From assembly GCF_026672545.1 (NCBI RefSeq), contig NZ_JAPPRJ010000001.1, positions 1,302,001 through 1,366,000 on the forward strand: a stretch of DNA of 64,000 nt. Direction: 5' to 3'. Below the pieces are notes generated by a model. That model did not search any database. It saw nothing but the letters and a program-made list of their open reading frames with translations, and was not told the origin of the DNA. The position numbers were made by a program, and so were the translations under genes. Of the stretch, positions 24,795 through 34,280 are shown piece by piece; position 1 is the stretch's first letter; every line of letters starts with the position of its first letter. Source of the DNA: Rhizobium sp. SL86. GTDB taxonomy: Bacteria; Pseudomonadota; Alphaproteobacteria; Rhizobiales; Rhizobiaceae.

Positions 24795-26624
24795 TCACTT
24801 CGCCCACCAGAGACTGGGGAAACCGATCCCGTATTCCGGCAGCGGTTCGGGATGGGAAAGCTTCGCCCAGTAGGCGATCCGGGTTTCGCCGGAATAGAAC
24901 ATTGGGATGACGAAGTGATTGGCGAGCAGAACGCGATCGAGCGCATGCACGGCAGCGATCTGATCCTCGCGCGTCGGCGCAAATGTCACCTTCTTGATCA
25001 GTTCATCCACGGCCGGATCGGAAATGCCGGCAAGGTTGCGTGAACCGGGCTGATTGGCCGATTGTGAACCCCAATAATTCGACTGTTCGTTGCCCGGGTT
25101 CATGGTCTGCGCCCAAACGCCGAAGATCATGTCGAAATCGAAGCTGCGGACGCGGTTCACATATTGCGAGGAATCGACCGTGCGGATGCTGGCATCCACG
25201 CCGATCTTCTTCAGGCTCGCCACGTAAGGCAGGACCGTGCGCTCGGCGGAGGGGCTGTTAAGCAGGATCTCGAAGCGCATCGGCTGGCCGGTCTTCGTGT
25301 TGACCATACGATTGCCCTTGAGTTCCCAGCCCGCCTCCTTGAACAGCGCAATCGCCTTGCGCAGGTTGTCACGCACCTTCTGCGGGTCGCCACCCACAGG
25401 GTTCGTATAGGGTTCGGTGAAGACACGCGGCGGGATCTTGTCCTTCAAACCATTGAGAATTTCCAGTTCCTTGCCCTGCGGAAGCCCCTTGGCGGCAAGA
25501 TCGGTTCCCCAGAAGAAGCTGTCGACGCGGTTCAGCCCGCCATAAGCAAGGTTCTTGTTCAGATCCTCGAAATCATAGGCATAGTTCAGCGCCTCGCGCA
25601 CGCGGGCATCCTTGAACTGGTCGCGCCTCAAGTTGGGCACATAGGCCTGCATCACACCGGTTGCCCGGAAGGCATTGCGCAGCGCCTCGCGCTTGATGCG
25701 ACCATCCTTCACCGCATCGAAATCATACCGCGTTGCCCAGCGGCTCGAACTGTTCTCCTGCCGGTAATCGATATTGCCGGCCCGGAAGGCCTCGAATTCC
25801 ACGTCGCTATCGGCAAAATAGGTGTAGCTGATCACCTTGAAATTGTGCTGGCCGATATTGATCGGCAGGTCCTTGCCCCAATAATCGTCGCGCAGCTCGT
25901 AGCGAATGGTGGAACCGGCCTGGAAAGAGGCGAGCTTGTAGGGACCGGAGCCCATGATCGGTTCCAGCGTCGTCTTGGAAATGTCGCGGTCCTTGCCGCT
26001 GGCGTCCTTGCCCTGCCACCAGTGTTTCGGGAGAATCGGGAAATCGCCGACGATCTGCGGCAGTTCCTTGTTGTTCTTTTCGTCGAAGCGGAAGGTGACT
26101 TCGCGTTCGCCGGTCTTTTCCGCCGAGGTCACATGACGATAGTAGTTGGCGAGTGTGGTGCTGTTGGCCTTCGCGCTGTCGAAGCTGAAGACCACGTCTT
26201 CCGGTGTCACCGGCTGTCCGTCGGCCCATTTGGCCTCCGGGCGCAGGCGGAAGGTGACGGAGGAGCGGTCCTCCGGATAAGAGAGCGCTTCCGCCAGGAG
26301 ACCGTAGCTCACGCCGATCTCGTCTTCCGACGACACGAGCAGGGTGTCGTAGGTGAGCGTCAGGCCCGAGGCTGGATTGCCCCTGTCCACCAGCGGGTTG
26401 AAATTGTCATAGGTTCCCTCGTCGGACAGTTTCAATTCGCCCTGTTTCGGCGCATCGGGATTGACGTAAGGGAGGCGTTTGAAATCCGCGGGCAGCTTTG
26501 CCGGTTCCAGAACACTGATGGCATGGCGCCAGATCTGCTCCTGACCACTGGATGCCGTGGGCGACAGGCCGATGGCCGCACAGGCAAGCACAAGACAACC
26601 GGTTCGGATGCGCGCCAAGATCAT
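24795..26624 (-). CDS. yejA: Peptide ABC transporter binding protein YejA
   Basis: A 609-residue periplasmic solute-binding protein of the oligopeptide/microcin C class (SBP family 5). The N-terminus is a Sec signal peptide ending around residue 27. Mature landmarks include RLPYVNPDAPKQGELKLS, FNPLVDRGNPASGL and SSSRWATRYDF. The ATG at 26624 is preferred to a TTG two codons earlier because AAGGGG lies seven bases upstream. It is the first gene of the yej operon and would supply peptides to YejB-YejE, with energy from YejF. Confidence 0.92.
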   Translation of the reverse strand: MILARIRTGCLVLACAAIGLSPTASSGQEQIWRHAISVLEPAKLPADFKRLPYVNPDAPKQGELKLSDEGTYDNFNPLVDRGNPASGLTLTYDTLLVSSEDEIGVSYGLLAEALSYPEDRSSVTFRLRPEAKWADGQPVTPEDVVFSFDSAKANSTTLANYYRHVTSAEKTGEREVTFRFDEKNNKELPQIVGDFPILPKHWWQGKDASGKDRDISKTTLEPIMGSGPYKLASFQAGSTIRYELRDDYWGKDLPINIGQHNFKVISYTYFADSDVEFEAFRAGNIDYRQENSSSRWATRYDFDAVKDGRIKREALRNAFRATGVMQAYVPNLRRDQFKDARVREALNYAYDFEDLNKNLAYGGLNRVDSFFWGTDLAAKGLPQGKELEILNGLKDKIPPRVFTEPYTNPVGGDPQKVRDNLRKAIALFKEAGWELKGNRMVNTKTGQPMRFEILLNSPSAERTVLPYVASLKKIGVDASIRTVDSSQYVNRVRSFDFDMIFGVWAQTMNPGNEQSNYWGSQSANQPGSRNLAGISDPAVDELIKKVTFAPTREDQIAAVHALDRVLLANHFVIPMFYSGETRIAYWAKLSHPEPLPEYGIGFPSLWWAK

Positions 26625-26848
26625 TCGCAAGCCCCTTGATTATTGATGTATTAACAGATGAGCATAGGGGCAAAAGGCAGCAGAATACAGCCTCCCCGAC
26701 CCACAAGCGTTTTCACAAGCTCTTTACAGCCCGTGTTTGGTCGATGAGCAGGAGCCCGCAAGCGGGCAGTGGATTCACCTCAGCCGCAAATCAGTCTAGA
26801 ATCACTGGCAGAACCATCGGGTGCCGTAAGCCGGCATGTCCGAAACAA

Positions 26849-27874
26849 ATGTCGAGATCGCTCTTGTCCAGACGCCAGATCCTTGCCGCAGCTTTTGCCC
26901 TTCTTGTCCCCCTGTCCGTGCCGATCGACGGTCGTGCCGACCAGGAGGCAAAAAAGGCCTTCGGGGCGGTGCAAGCGCCAAACACGGGTGCACCAATGCC
27001 GATCGGCTCCTATGCAAAGGGCTGCGTCTCCGGCGCCGTGCAACTGCCCGATGACGGGCCGAACTGGCAATCCATGCGCCTGTCGCGCAACCGCCACTGG
27101 GGCATGCCGCAAACGGTGGCGCTGCTGGAACGGCTGTCGCAGGACGCCGCCCGCCTCGGCTGGGGCCAGGGCATTCTCGTCGGCGACATGTCGCAGCCGC
27201 GCGGCGGGCCGATGGCCTTCGGGCATGCCTCGCACCAGATCGGTCTCGACGTCGATGTGTGGTTCACGCCGATGCCCGACCGACGGATGACACCGGAGGA
27301 GCGGGAAAAGCTGCCTTTCACCTCCATGCTCGACAAGAGCAAGTTCCTGACGGTCGATCCCCGCAAGTTCACCACCACCGCCGCGCAACTGGTGATGACG
27401 GCGGCCAGCTATCCGGAGGTCGAACGCATCTTCGTCAATCCCGCCATCAAGAAGAAACTCTGTGACACCTGGTCCGGCAACCGCAGCCTGCTGGGCAAGG
27501 TTCGCCCCGCCTACGGCCACGACGAGCACTTCCACATTCGGCTCGAATGCCCCCCGGGGGTAGCAAGCTGCAAGGCGCAGGCGGCCGTGGCGCCCGGCGA
27601 CGGCTGCGACAAGTCGCTTGCCTGGTGGTTCACCGACGAGCCATGGGCCAAACCGAAGCCGGATCCGAACAAGAAGCCACCGCCGCCGCCACGTCCGGTG
27701 ATGGTCTCAGACCTGCCGCAGGCCTGCAGCGCCATGCTGGCCGCACCGGCGGCAAGGGGCGCAACCACCGCCGCCGCCTTTGCGCCCGCCCCGGAAACCG
27801 ATTCGCCACCGCCGTCAGAGATGCCGGTTTTGCCACCGAATGCACCGGCACCCGTTCCCCGGCCGCGTGGATGA
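26849..27874 (+). CDS. mepA: Penicillin-insensitive murein endopeptidase
   Basis: A 341-residue LAS-type zinc peptidase that cuts peptide cross-links in peptidoglycan. Zinc/active-site motifs are visible: HASHQIGLDVDVWF in the first half and HDEHFHIRLECP later. The N-terminus has paired arginines (SRRQILAAAFALLVPL) and may be a Tat or Sec signal. The last 100 residues add an unusual Pro/Ala-rich tail after the catalytic domain, longer than in the enterobacterial enzyme (about 274 residues). The start at 26849 has only a weak ribosome site. It diverges from yejA across a 224-base gap that contains promoters but no other recognisable feature. Confidence 0.88.
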   Translation: MSRSLLSRRQILAAAFALLVPLSVPIDGRADQEAKKAFGAVQAPNTGAPMPIGSYAKGCVSGAVQLPDDGPNWQSMRLSRNRHWGMPQTVALLERLSQDAARLGWGQGILVGDMSQPRGGPMAFGHASHQIGLDVDVWFTPMPDRRMTPEEREKLPFTSMLDKSKFLTVDPRKFTTTAAQLVMTAASYPEVERIFVNPAIKKKLCDTWSGNRSLLGKVRPAYGHDEHFHIRLECPPGVASCKAQAAVAPGDGCDKSLAWWFTDEPWAKPKPDPNKKPPPPPRPVMVSDLPQACSAMLAAPAARGATTAAAFAPAPETDSPPPSEMPVLPPNAPAPVPRPRG

Positions 27875-27976
27875 GGATGAGGCGGTTGATGCGCCGTAAA
27901 TCGATTTAAACGCTTCCATTTGCACCCGCCTTCAGTATAGAAAACGGCGATCTTCCCAGCTGCGGAGAACGTTCCC

Positions 27977-28351
27977 GTGTCGGACAAGCCATGCATCGCG
28001 CTGATTGCGCATGACCAGAAAAAGGCCGAAATGGCGGAGTTCGCGCTGAACCATCGGCAGGCGCTTTCGCGTTTTCGCATCGTGGCCACAGGGACGACCG
28101 GCGGGCGCGTGCTGGAGGCAGCGCCGGATCTGGACGTGACGCGGCTGAAGAGCGGACCTTTGGGCGGCGACCAGCAGATCGGCGCGATGATCGCCACCGG
28201 CGAAGTGTCGATGCTGATCTTTTTCACGGACCCGCTGACGCCTCTTCCACACGATGTCGACGTGAAGGCCTTGACCCGGCTTGCGACCGTCTACGACATT
28301 CCAATGGCGCTCAATCGCGCCACTGCCGAAAAGCTCATCGATTTCCAATAA
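27977..28351 (+). CDS. mgsA: Methylglyoxal synthase
   Basis: A 124-residue enzyme that turns dihydroxyacetone phosphate into methylglyoxal and phosphate. It is recognised by [13 protein letters not shown] at the N-terminus, the phosphate-binding ATGTTGG motif near residue 38 and [16 protein letters not shown] with the catalytic Asp. The start is GTG with GGAG upstream. It is placed before glucokinase, suggesting control of sugar-phosphate flux. Length is slightly short of the E. coli enzyme (152) but usual for alphaproteobacteria. Confidence 0.93.
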   Translation: MSDKPCIALIAHDQKKAEMAEFALNHRQALSRFRIVATGTTGGRVLEAAPDLDVTRLKSGPLGGDQQIGAMIATGEVSMLIFFTDPLTPLPHDVDVKALTRLATVYDIPMALNRATAEKLIDFQ

Positions 28352-28386
28352 ACGTCAACCAGCCGCGTCAGTCACGGAGTCCCTTG

Positions 28387-29406
28387 ATGTCCCATCCAGT
28401 CGAGAGCCACCCGGCCTTTCCGATCCTGATCGGCGATATCGGCGGCACCAATGCGCGGTTCTGGATCCTGACGGATGCCGCAGCGGACCCCTTGCAGTTT
28501 CCGAACGTGCGCACGGCCGAGCATTCCGGCATCGAAGCAGCGCTGGCCGTCGATGTCTTCAGCAAGACGACGATCAAGCCGCGTTCGGCGATCCTGGCCA
28601 TTGCAGGTCCCATCGAAGGCGATGACATTCCGCTGACCAATTGTGATTGGGTGATCCGCCCGAAGAGCCTGATCGCCGAACTGGGCTTCGAGGACGTGAT
28701 CGTGATCAACGATTTCGAGGCACAGGCGCTGGCGATTGCCACGCTTCCCGAAGATGCGCGCGAGACCGTCGGCTCGCTGTCCTCTGCACCGCTTGCCTCC
28801 CGCGTTGTGCTCGGTCCCGGCACGGGGCTCGGCGTGGCCGGGCTCTTGCGGGCGCGAGACACCTGGTTTCCGATCCCCGGCGAAGGCGGACATGTCGATC
28901 TTGGGCCGCGTTCCGACCGCGATTTTCAGGTCTTCCCGTTCATCGAGCAGATCGAGGGGCGGATTTCGGCGGAGCAGATCCTTTGTGGTCGCGGACTGGT
29001 CAACCTCTACCGCGCGGTCTGCCGTGCCGACGGCGTGGAGCCGGCCTTCACGGATCCGGCAGATATCACCGCGCAGGCACTCAGCGGCGTCAATAAGCAG
29101 GCAAGCGAAACGCTCACTCTGTTTGTCACCTATCTCGGTCGGGTGGCCGGGGACATGGCTTTGGTGATGATGGCCAAGGGCGGGGTTTATCTGGCCGGCG
29201 GCATTTCGCAGAAGATCGTTCCCGCGCTGAAGCGGCCGGAATTCCGGGCTGCCTTCGAAGACAAGGCACCGCACAGCACACTGATGCGGCATATCCCGAC
29301 CTTCGTCGTCACGCATCCGCAGGCGGCACTCGCCGGCCTCGCCTCCTATGCCCGGGCACCTCAAAGTTTCGGGCTGGCCACGGCCGGACGTCGCTGGCGC
29401 CGTTGA
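28387..29406 (+). CDS. glk: Glucokinase
   Basis: A 339-residue bacterial glucokinase (Glk/ROK-independent family). The ATP-binding [10 protein letters not shown] motif lies near residue 17, [12 protein letters not shown] contains the catalytic Asp, and [11 protein letters not shown] and the C-terminal LAGGISQKI block are present. It phosphorylates glucose in the cytoplasm. The ATG at 28387 follows GGAG; a TTG immediately before it is in frame. It is followed 59 bases later by an exporter gene. Confidence 0.93.
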   Translation: MSHPVESHPAFPILIGDIGGTNARFWILTDAAADPLQFPNVRTAEHSGIEAALAVDVFSKTTIKPRSAILAIAGPIEGDDIPLTNCDWVIRPKSLIAELGFEDVIVINDFEAQALAIATLPEDARETVGSLSSAPLASRVVLGPGTGLGVAGLLRARDTWFPIPGEGGHVDLGPRSDRDFQVFPFIEQIEGRISAEQILCGRGLVNLYRAVCRADGVEPAFTDPADITAQALSGVNKQASETLTLFVTYLGRVAGDMALVMMAKGGVYLAGGISQKIVPALKRPEFRAAFEDKAPHSTLMRHIPTFVVTHPQAALAGLASYARAPQSFGLATAGRRWRR

Positions 29407-29465
29407 CGCGCAACCCGACTTCAATGCAACATCGACGCTGAATCTTTTCAGCCTTCTAGCCAAAG

Positions 29466-31316
29466 ATGGCGCGACTGGTTAAGACCGCCTCGCGCGGCAA
29501 GAGTGCCGCACGAATTAGGGGAACCCCTTTATTGGCAGCCATCGAGACAGTCAGCAAGCGCAAGCGTCAGGTCGATCCGAGCACCCTCACTGCGGTGCTG
29601 AAACGCATCATCGCCGAAAACGGCCGTGAGCATATCGGCGGTTATGCCTTTGCCATCCTCTGTCTGGTGATCGTTGCGCTCTCGACCGCCTTCACCGCCT
29701 GGATCATGGAATCCGTCGTCAATGAGGCGTTTGCCAACAAGCGCGCCGATCTCGTCTGGATCATCTGCGGCACGATCTTCCTTGCCTTCCTGATGCGCGG
29801 TCTCGCGACCTATGGTCAGGCCGTGACGCTGTCGAAGATCGGCAACAACATCGTCGCGCAATACCAGCGCCGGCTGTACACGCATCTGATGACGCTGTCT
29901 GTCGGCTTCTTCAACGAGTCACGTTCCGCGCATCTGGCAGCCCAGATCAGCCAGAACGTCAACGGCATCCGTGATGTTTTGAACCTGACGGTCACGTCGA
30001 CGGCCCGCGATTTCCTGACGCTCATCGCGCTGATCGGCGTGATGGTCAGCAAGGACCCGGTGCTGTCACTGATCGTCTTTGCCGTTGCACCGCCGCTGCT
30101 TTATGCGCTGCGTTACGTTTCCAAGCGGCTGCGCAGCGCGACGAAGGAATCCGTGGAGCTCAACAGCCACGTGGTGGGCGCCATGCAGGAAACCGTGCAG
30201 GGCATTTCGATCGTCAAGGCCTTCACCATGGAAGGTGAGCTTAGCCGCAAGGTCAACACCATCATCGATGCGGCGGAAAACCGCGCCAACCGCATTGCGC
30301 GGCTGACGGAGCGCACCTCGCCGCTGACCGAAACCTTTGCCGGCCTGTCGATTTCCAGCGTCATCGCCTATGCCGCCTTCCGTTCGATCTATGACGGCGT
30401 GCCGCCCGGTGCCTTCTTTGCCTTCGTGGCGGCGCTCCTGATGGCCTACGATCCCGCCCGACGCTTGGCCAAGCTGCAGGTACAGTTGGAGCGCGCCGTC
30501 GTGAACGCGCGGATGATCTACGAACTGCTCGACCTGCAGCCGATGCAGCGGGAACGCCCGGACGCCAAGGATCTGGTGGTCACCGAGGCCCGGATCGAGC
30601 TAAAGGGCGTTACCTTCCGTTACGGCGAGGGTGATGCGATCCTCAAGGGCGTCGATATCGTGGCCGAGGGCGGGCAGACAACGGCGCTGGTCGGGCCATC
30701 CGGCGCTGGCAAGTCGACGATCATCTCGCTTATCCCGCGTTTCTACGACCCCGCGGAGGGCGCTATCCTGATCGACGGACAGGACATTTCGCATGTGACG
30801 AAGGCATCGCTGCGCCGCCAGCTCGCCTATGTCTCGCAGCAGCCCTATCTGTTCGAAGGCACGATCCGCGACAACATCCGCTACGGCCGGCCCGACGCGA
30901 CCGATACCGAGGTCGAAGAGGCCGCAAAGCTTGCGCATGCGCATGATTTCATCCTGGCGCAGCCGCGCGGTTATGAAACGCCTGTCGGCGAAAACGGCGT
31001 GACGCTTTCGGGCGGCCAGCGCCAGCGCCTCTCAATTGCCCGCGCGCTCGTGCGCAATGCGCCGATCCTGCTGCTCGACGAAGCGACATCTGCACTCGAC
31101 AACGAATCGGAAGCCGCCGTGCAGAAGGCGCTCGATACGGCGATCAAGGGTCGCACCGTCGTCGTCGTCGCGCACCGGCTCTCCACCGTCGTCAAGGCCG
31201 ACAAGATCGTCGTGATGGCGGATGGGCTTGTCGTCGAAGAGGGCAATCACGAGACGCTTGCACGCCGCCCGGACGGGCTTTACGCTCGACTGAACAATCT
31301 TCAGACGCCTGTCTGA
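29466..31316 (+). CDS. MsbA-like ABC exporter
   Basis: A 616-residue half-transporter with an N-terminal six-helix membrane domain (about residues 45-330) and a C-terminal ATPase. The ATPase has Walker A GPSGAGKS, signature [15 protein letters not shown], Walker B ILLLDEATSALD and H-loop VAHRLS. It most resembles lipid or polysaccharide exporters of the MsbA type found next to glk and dapB in rhizobia. The substrate is unknown. The first 30 residues are basic and not conserved-looking, and the ATG at 29466 lacks a clear ribosome site, so the true start may lie a few codons inside. Confidence 0.88.
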   Translation: MARLVKTASRGKSAARIRGTPLLAAIETVSKRKRQVDPSTLTAVLKRIIAENGREHIGGYAFAILCLVIVALSTAFTAWIMESVVNEAFANKRADLVWIICGTIFLAFLMRGLATYGQAVTLSKIGNNIVAQYQRRLYTHLMTLSVGFFNESRSAHLAAQISQNVNGIRDVLNLTVTSTARDFLTLIALIGVMVSKDPVLSLIVFAVAPPLLYALRYVSKRLRSATKESVELNSHVVGAMQETVQGISIVKAFTMEGELSRKVNTIIDAAENRANRIARLTERTSPLTETFAGLSISSVIAYAAFRSIYDGVPPGAFFAFVAALLMAYDPARRLAKLQVQLERAVVNARMIYELLDLQPMQRERPDAKDLVVTEARIELKGVTFRYGEGDAILKGVDIVAEGGQTTALVGPSGAGKSTIISLIPRFYDPAEGAILIDGQDISHVTKASLRRQLAYVSQQPYLFEGTIRDNIRYGRPDATDTEVEEAAKLAHAHDFILAQPRGYETPVGENGVTLSGGQRQRLSIARALVRNAPILLLDEATSALDNESEAAVQKALDTAIKGRTVVVVAHRLSTVVKADKIVVMADGLVVEEGNHETLARRPDGLYARLNNLQTPV

Positions 31317-31364
31317 AACAACCGTCCCAAGGGATGGCCATTCACTGAGGAGCCGATTTCCCGC

Positions 31365-32186
31365 ATGAGCGAACAGGACATGAAGCTGGTGGTCGTGGGT
31401 GCCGCCGGACGTATGGGCCAGACCATCATTCGTGTGATCCAGGAAACGCCGGGTGTGAAACTGCACGCGGCGTTGGAACGGTCCGGCTCGAGTTTCATCG
31501 GCAAGGACGCCGGCGAACTTGCCGGCGCCGGTTTCCTCGGCGTGCCTGTCACGGACGACCCGCTGCAGGCCTTCCTGCATGCCGAGGGCGTGATCGACTT
31601 CACCTCCCCGGCCGGAACAGTTGAATTCGCCGGCCTGGCCGCCCAGGCGCGCATCGTGCATGTGATCGGCACGACCGGCTGCTCGGCCGCTGATGACGAG
31701 AAGATTTCGGCTGCCGCCCGTCATGCCCGTGTCGTCAAATCCGGCAATATGAGCCTTGGCGTCAACCTGCTCGGCGTGCTGGCAGAACAGGCGGCCAAGG
31801 CACTTCCGGCGGCCGGCTGGGATATCGAGATCCTGGAAATGCACCACAAGCACAAGGTCGATGCGCCATCCGGCACCGCGCTGCTTCTGGGCGAGGCTGC
31901 CGCCAAAGGCCGCGGCATCGATCTGGCCGCGCAGTCGGTGCGCGTGCGCGACGGCCACACCGGACCGCGCACCGCCGGCACGATCGGTTTTGCCACACTG
32001 CGCGGCGGCTCCGTTGTGGGCGAACATTCGGCAATCTTTGCCGGCGAAGGGGAACTGATCACGCTCTCCCATTCGGCGCTCGACCGTTCGATCTTCGCAC
32101 GCGGCGCCGTTGCCGCAGCGCTCTGGGCAAGGCATGAAAAGCCCGGCTTCTACACCATGCTCGATGTGCTCGGGCTCTCCCACTGA
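31365..32186 (+). CDS. dapB: 4-hydroxy-tetrahydrodipicolinate reductase
   Basis: A 273-residue enzyme of lysine and diaminopimelate synthesis. The N-terminal nucleotide motif is [14 protein letters not shown], the central block is GTTGCS, and the substrate-binding signature is [16 protein letters not shown] with the catalytic His. It reduces hydroxytetrahydrodipicolinate with NAD(P)H in the cytoplasm. GAGGAG lies 12 bases before the ATG, a little far. It is followed 18 bases later by gpmA. Confidence 0.95.
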   Translation: MSEQDMKLVVVGAAGRMGQTIIRVIQETPGVKLHAALERSGSSFIGKDAGELAGAGFLGVPVTDDPLQAFLHAEGVIDFTSPAGTVEFAGLAAQARIVHVIGTTGCSAADDEKISAAARHARVVKSGNMSLGVNLLGVLAEQAAKALPAAGWDIEILEMHHKHKVDAPSGTALLLGEAAAKGRGIDLAAQSVRVRDGHTGPRTAGTIGFATLRGGSVVGEHSAIFAGEGELITLSHSALDRSIFARGAVAAALWARHEKPGFYTMLDVLGLSH

Positions 32187-32204
32187 TCTGATTTGGAGGA
32201 ATTT

Positions 32205-32840
32205 ATGAGCGGAACCCTCGTCCTCGTTCGCCACGGGCAGAGCGATTGGAACCTGAAGAACCTGTTCACGGGTTGGAAGGATCCGGAACTTACCGAGCTC
32301 GGCGTAACCGAAGCCGAAACCGGCGGTCAGGCTCTTGCTGACGCCGGCCTGAAGTTCGACATCGCCTTCACCTCCGGTCTGAAGCGCGCCCAGGAGACCT
32401 GCCGCATCGTGCTGGAAAAGGTCGGCCAGCCGGACCTCGAAACGATCCGCGACATTGCGCTGAACGAGCGCGATTACGGCGATCTCTCCGGCCTGAACAA
32501 GGACGATGCCCGCGCCAAGTGGGGCGAGGAGCAGGTGCATATCTGGCGCCGGTCCTACGACATCCCGCCGCCGGGCGGCGAAAGCCTGCGCGACACGGGC
32601 GCGCGCGTCTGGCCCTATTATCTGACGGAAATCCTGCCGCGCGTGCTGAAGGGCCAGACGGTTCTGGTCGCCGCCCACGGCAATTCGCTGCGTTCGCTGG
32701 TGATGGTGCTCGATCGGCTGTCGAAGGAAGAGATCCTGAAGCTCAATCTGGCGACGGGTGTACCGATGGTCTACAAACTCAACGCCGATTCCACCGTCGC
32801 CGCAAAGCAGGTGCTGGGCGACATGTCCGGCGCCCATTGA
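32205..32840 (+). CDS. gpmA: 2,3-bisphosphoglycerate-dependent phosphoglycerate mutase
   Basis: A 211-residue histidine phosphatase-type mutase of glycolysis. The phosphohistidine motif [10 protein letters not shown] is at residues 7-16, then [15 protein letters not shown], and a second His is in [11 protein letters not shown]. The ATG at 32205 follows GGAGG by six bases. The protein is shorter than the E. coli enzyme (250) because it lacks part of the C-terminal region, as usual in alphaproteobacteria. An intrinsic terminator follows. Confidence 0.95.
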   Translation: MSGTLVLVRHGQSDWNLKNLFTGWKDPELTELGVTEAETGGQALADAGLKFDIAFTSGLKRAQETCRIVLEKVGQPDLETIRDIALNERDYGDLSGLNKDDARAKWGEEQVHIWRRSYDIPPPGGESLRDTGARVWPYYLTEILPRVLKGQTVLVAAHGNSLRSLVMVLDRLSKEEILKLNLATGVPMVYKLNADSTVAAKQVLGDMSGAH

Positions 32841-32863
32841 GGCGGGCGGGCGAACCGATTGCG

Positions 32864-32894
32864 AAAGGCGCTGCCGAACCCGGCGGCGCCCTTT
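32864..32894. terminator. Terminator after gpmA
   Basis: GGCGCTGCCG (32867-32876) pairs with CGGCGGCGCC (32881-32890) around AACC, with flanking AAA/TTT pairs and a short CTTTCTC tract. It ends the dapB-gpmA unit and may also serve the facing small gene. Confidence 0.65.
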
Positions 32895-32895
32895 C

Positions 32896-32979
32896 TCATT
32901 TCGCGTACCAGTAGGCGGTCACGAGGCCGCTTGCTGCAAAGACGGCGATGAAGGTGGTGAAAAGGACTGTCGCTTCCAT
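32896..32979 (-). CDS. 27-residue single-span membrane peptide
   Basis: A short frame with an excellent ribosome site (AGGAGA, seven bases before the ATG at 32979) encodes 27 residues. Residues 5-22 are one hydrophobic helix (VLFTTFIAVFAASGLVTA) and the end is YWYAK, with aromatic and basic residues at the membrane edge. It lies alone between the gpmA terminator and the divergent DUF1045 gene. The composition and site suggest a real membrane peptide rather than noise, but no family is recognised and no function can be given. Confidence 0.55.
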   Translation of the reverse strand: MEATVLFTTFIAVFAASGLVTAYWYAK

Positions 32980-33128
32980 GACGATGTCTCCTGTTTGGCC
33001 TCTCAACGCAGACAGAGCGGATTTCGTTGCATGACCATTGAAACGCGAACCGTCACGGCCTGAAACGAGACTGTCACGCTTTTCCGGTACGCGGCTGATA
33101 AAAGCCACTGATCCTCACGAGACACACC

Positions 33129-33854
33129 ATGCGGTATGCCATCTATTTCACCCCACCAGCGACCGACGCCCTCACACGGACCGCCGCCGCCTGGCTTGGT
33201 CGTGATGCCTTTACGAACCAGGAACTGCCGGCACCGGATGGCCTGGACACGGCGACCTGGCGAAGCCTGACGGCCGAACCCAGACGCTATGGTTTTCATG
33301 CGACGCTGAAGGCACCGTTCAGGCTTGCCGCAGAGACGACGGAAACCGAATTGGTCGAGGCTTTCCAGAGATTTTGCGCCGACCGACCGCAGGTGATCAT
33401 TCCCACTCTGGCGCTCACCCAACTTGGCCCCTTCTTTGCCTTGACGCCGCAGGACGATTCCACCGCGATCGATGGTCTGTGCGCGGCGGTCGTCGAAGCG
33501 TTCGAGCCGTTCCGGGCTCCGCTCTCACCCGATGATATTGCCCGACGCAAGCCGGAGCGCCTGACGGACAGGCAAAGAGACCTTCTCGCCCGCTACGGCT
33601 ACCCTTACGTGCATGAAGAGTTCCGGTTTCACATGACGCTGACCGGCCCGGTGGCCGAGGCTGAACGAGACGGCGTTTCGGCCATCTTGCAGGACCGCTT
33701 TGCCGCCTTCCTTCACCGCCCCTTGAGCATTGGCCATCTTGCCCTTTTTGCAGAACGGGAACAGGGAGCGCCGTTCCACGTTCTGATTGACGAGGCGATT
33801 GGGGTTGTGAAGCCAGGGCCCGATGCACCGCTTAGCGCTAACAACAAGAACTAA
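33129..33854 (+). CDS. DUF1045 protein, 2H phosphoesterase type
   Basis: A 241-residue protein of the DUF1045 family, annotated elsewhere as phosphonate-metabolism associated. It has the two His-x-Thr motifs of 2H phosphoesterases: FHATLKAPF in the first third and FHMTLTGPV in the last third, plus the N-terminal RYAIYFTPP. Such enzymes act on cyclic phosphates or related esters. No phosphonate genes are visible nearby, so its substrate is open. It is divergent from the small membrane peptide gene. Confidence 0.82.
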   Translation: MRYAIYFTPPATDALTRTAAAWLGRDAFTNQELPAPDGLDTATWRSLTAEPRRYGFHATLKAPFRLAAETTETELVEAFQRFCADRPQVIIPTLALTQLGPFFALTPQDDSTAIDGLCAAVVEAFEPFRAPLSPDDIARRKPERLTDRQRDLLARYGYPYVHEEFRFHMTLTGPVAEAERDGVSAILQDRFAAFLHRPLSIGHLALFAEREQGAPFHVLIDEAIGVVKPGPDAPLSANNKN

Positions 33855-33947
33855 CCCCCTGAATGCTCTAGTAGCTTAAGGCTTCACTCCCCACTAGAAT
33901 GAACGCACTGGTTGTTTTTCCACATGCGAACATAATTGAGCGAGGAC

Positions 33948-34238
33948 ATGGGTAAACTTCAGGCCGAAGACGACAGGACGCATCAATTGGTCAACGAACT
34001 GGAGTCACGGCTGGTCGTGCTCGAGATTATCTCCATGTCTGCTCTGGCCATGGCACTGGACACGTCCGAAGGCGCCGATCCAGGCCAGGCGCGCGCGCTT
34101 GCCGGCCTGATCATCGAGACGGTCGAACAGCGCTGTCAGGAGCTTGGCTTTGGCGACCATGCCCGCAAGGCGGCCACCGGCTACGCGGAACGGCTGATGG
34201 GCACCGCTGTCGCCTCTCTTTATCCGACGACGCAATAG
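33948..34238 (+). CDS. Conserved-looking small protein of unknown function
   Basis: A 96-residue soluble, mostly helical protein (segments THQLVNELESRLVVLEIISMSALAM and ARALAGLIIETVEQRCQELGF). No motif of a known family is recognised. The ATG at 33948 has a GAGG only two bases upstream; a TTG at 33936 is an alternative start that would use no clear site. It lies 42 bases from convergent polA. Codon use looks like that of its neighbours. Confidence 0.6.
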   Translation: MGKLQAEDDRTHQLVNELESRLVVLEIISMSALAMALDTSEGADPGQARALAGLIIETVEQRCQELGFGDHARKAATGYAERLMGTAVASLYPTTQ

Positions 34239-34280
34239 ATCGGGCTGGCGCAGGATCTGAACGTCACGCAGTCACAGGAC

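Noticed and set aside
31032..32837. 601-codon minus-strand frame across the exporter end, dapB and gpmA
   Set aside because: It runs opposite three conserved genes and has no family signature.
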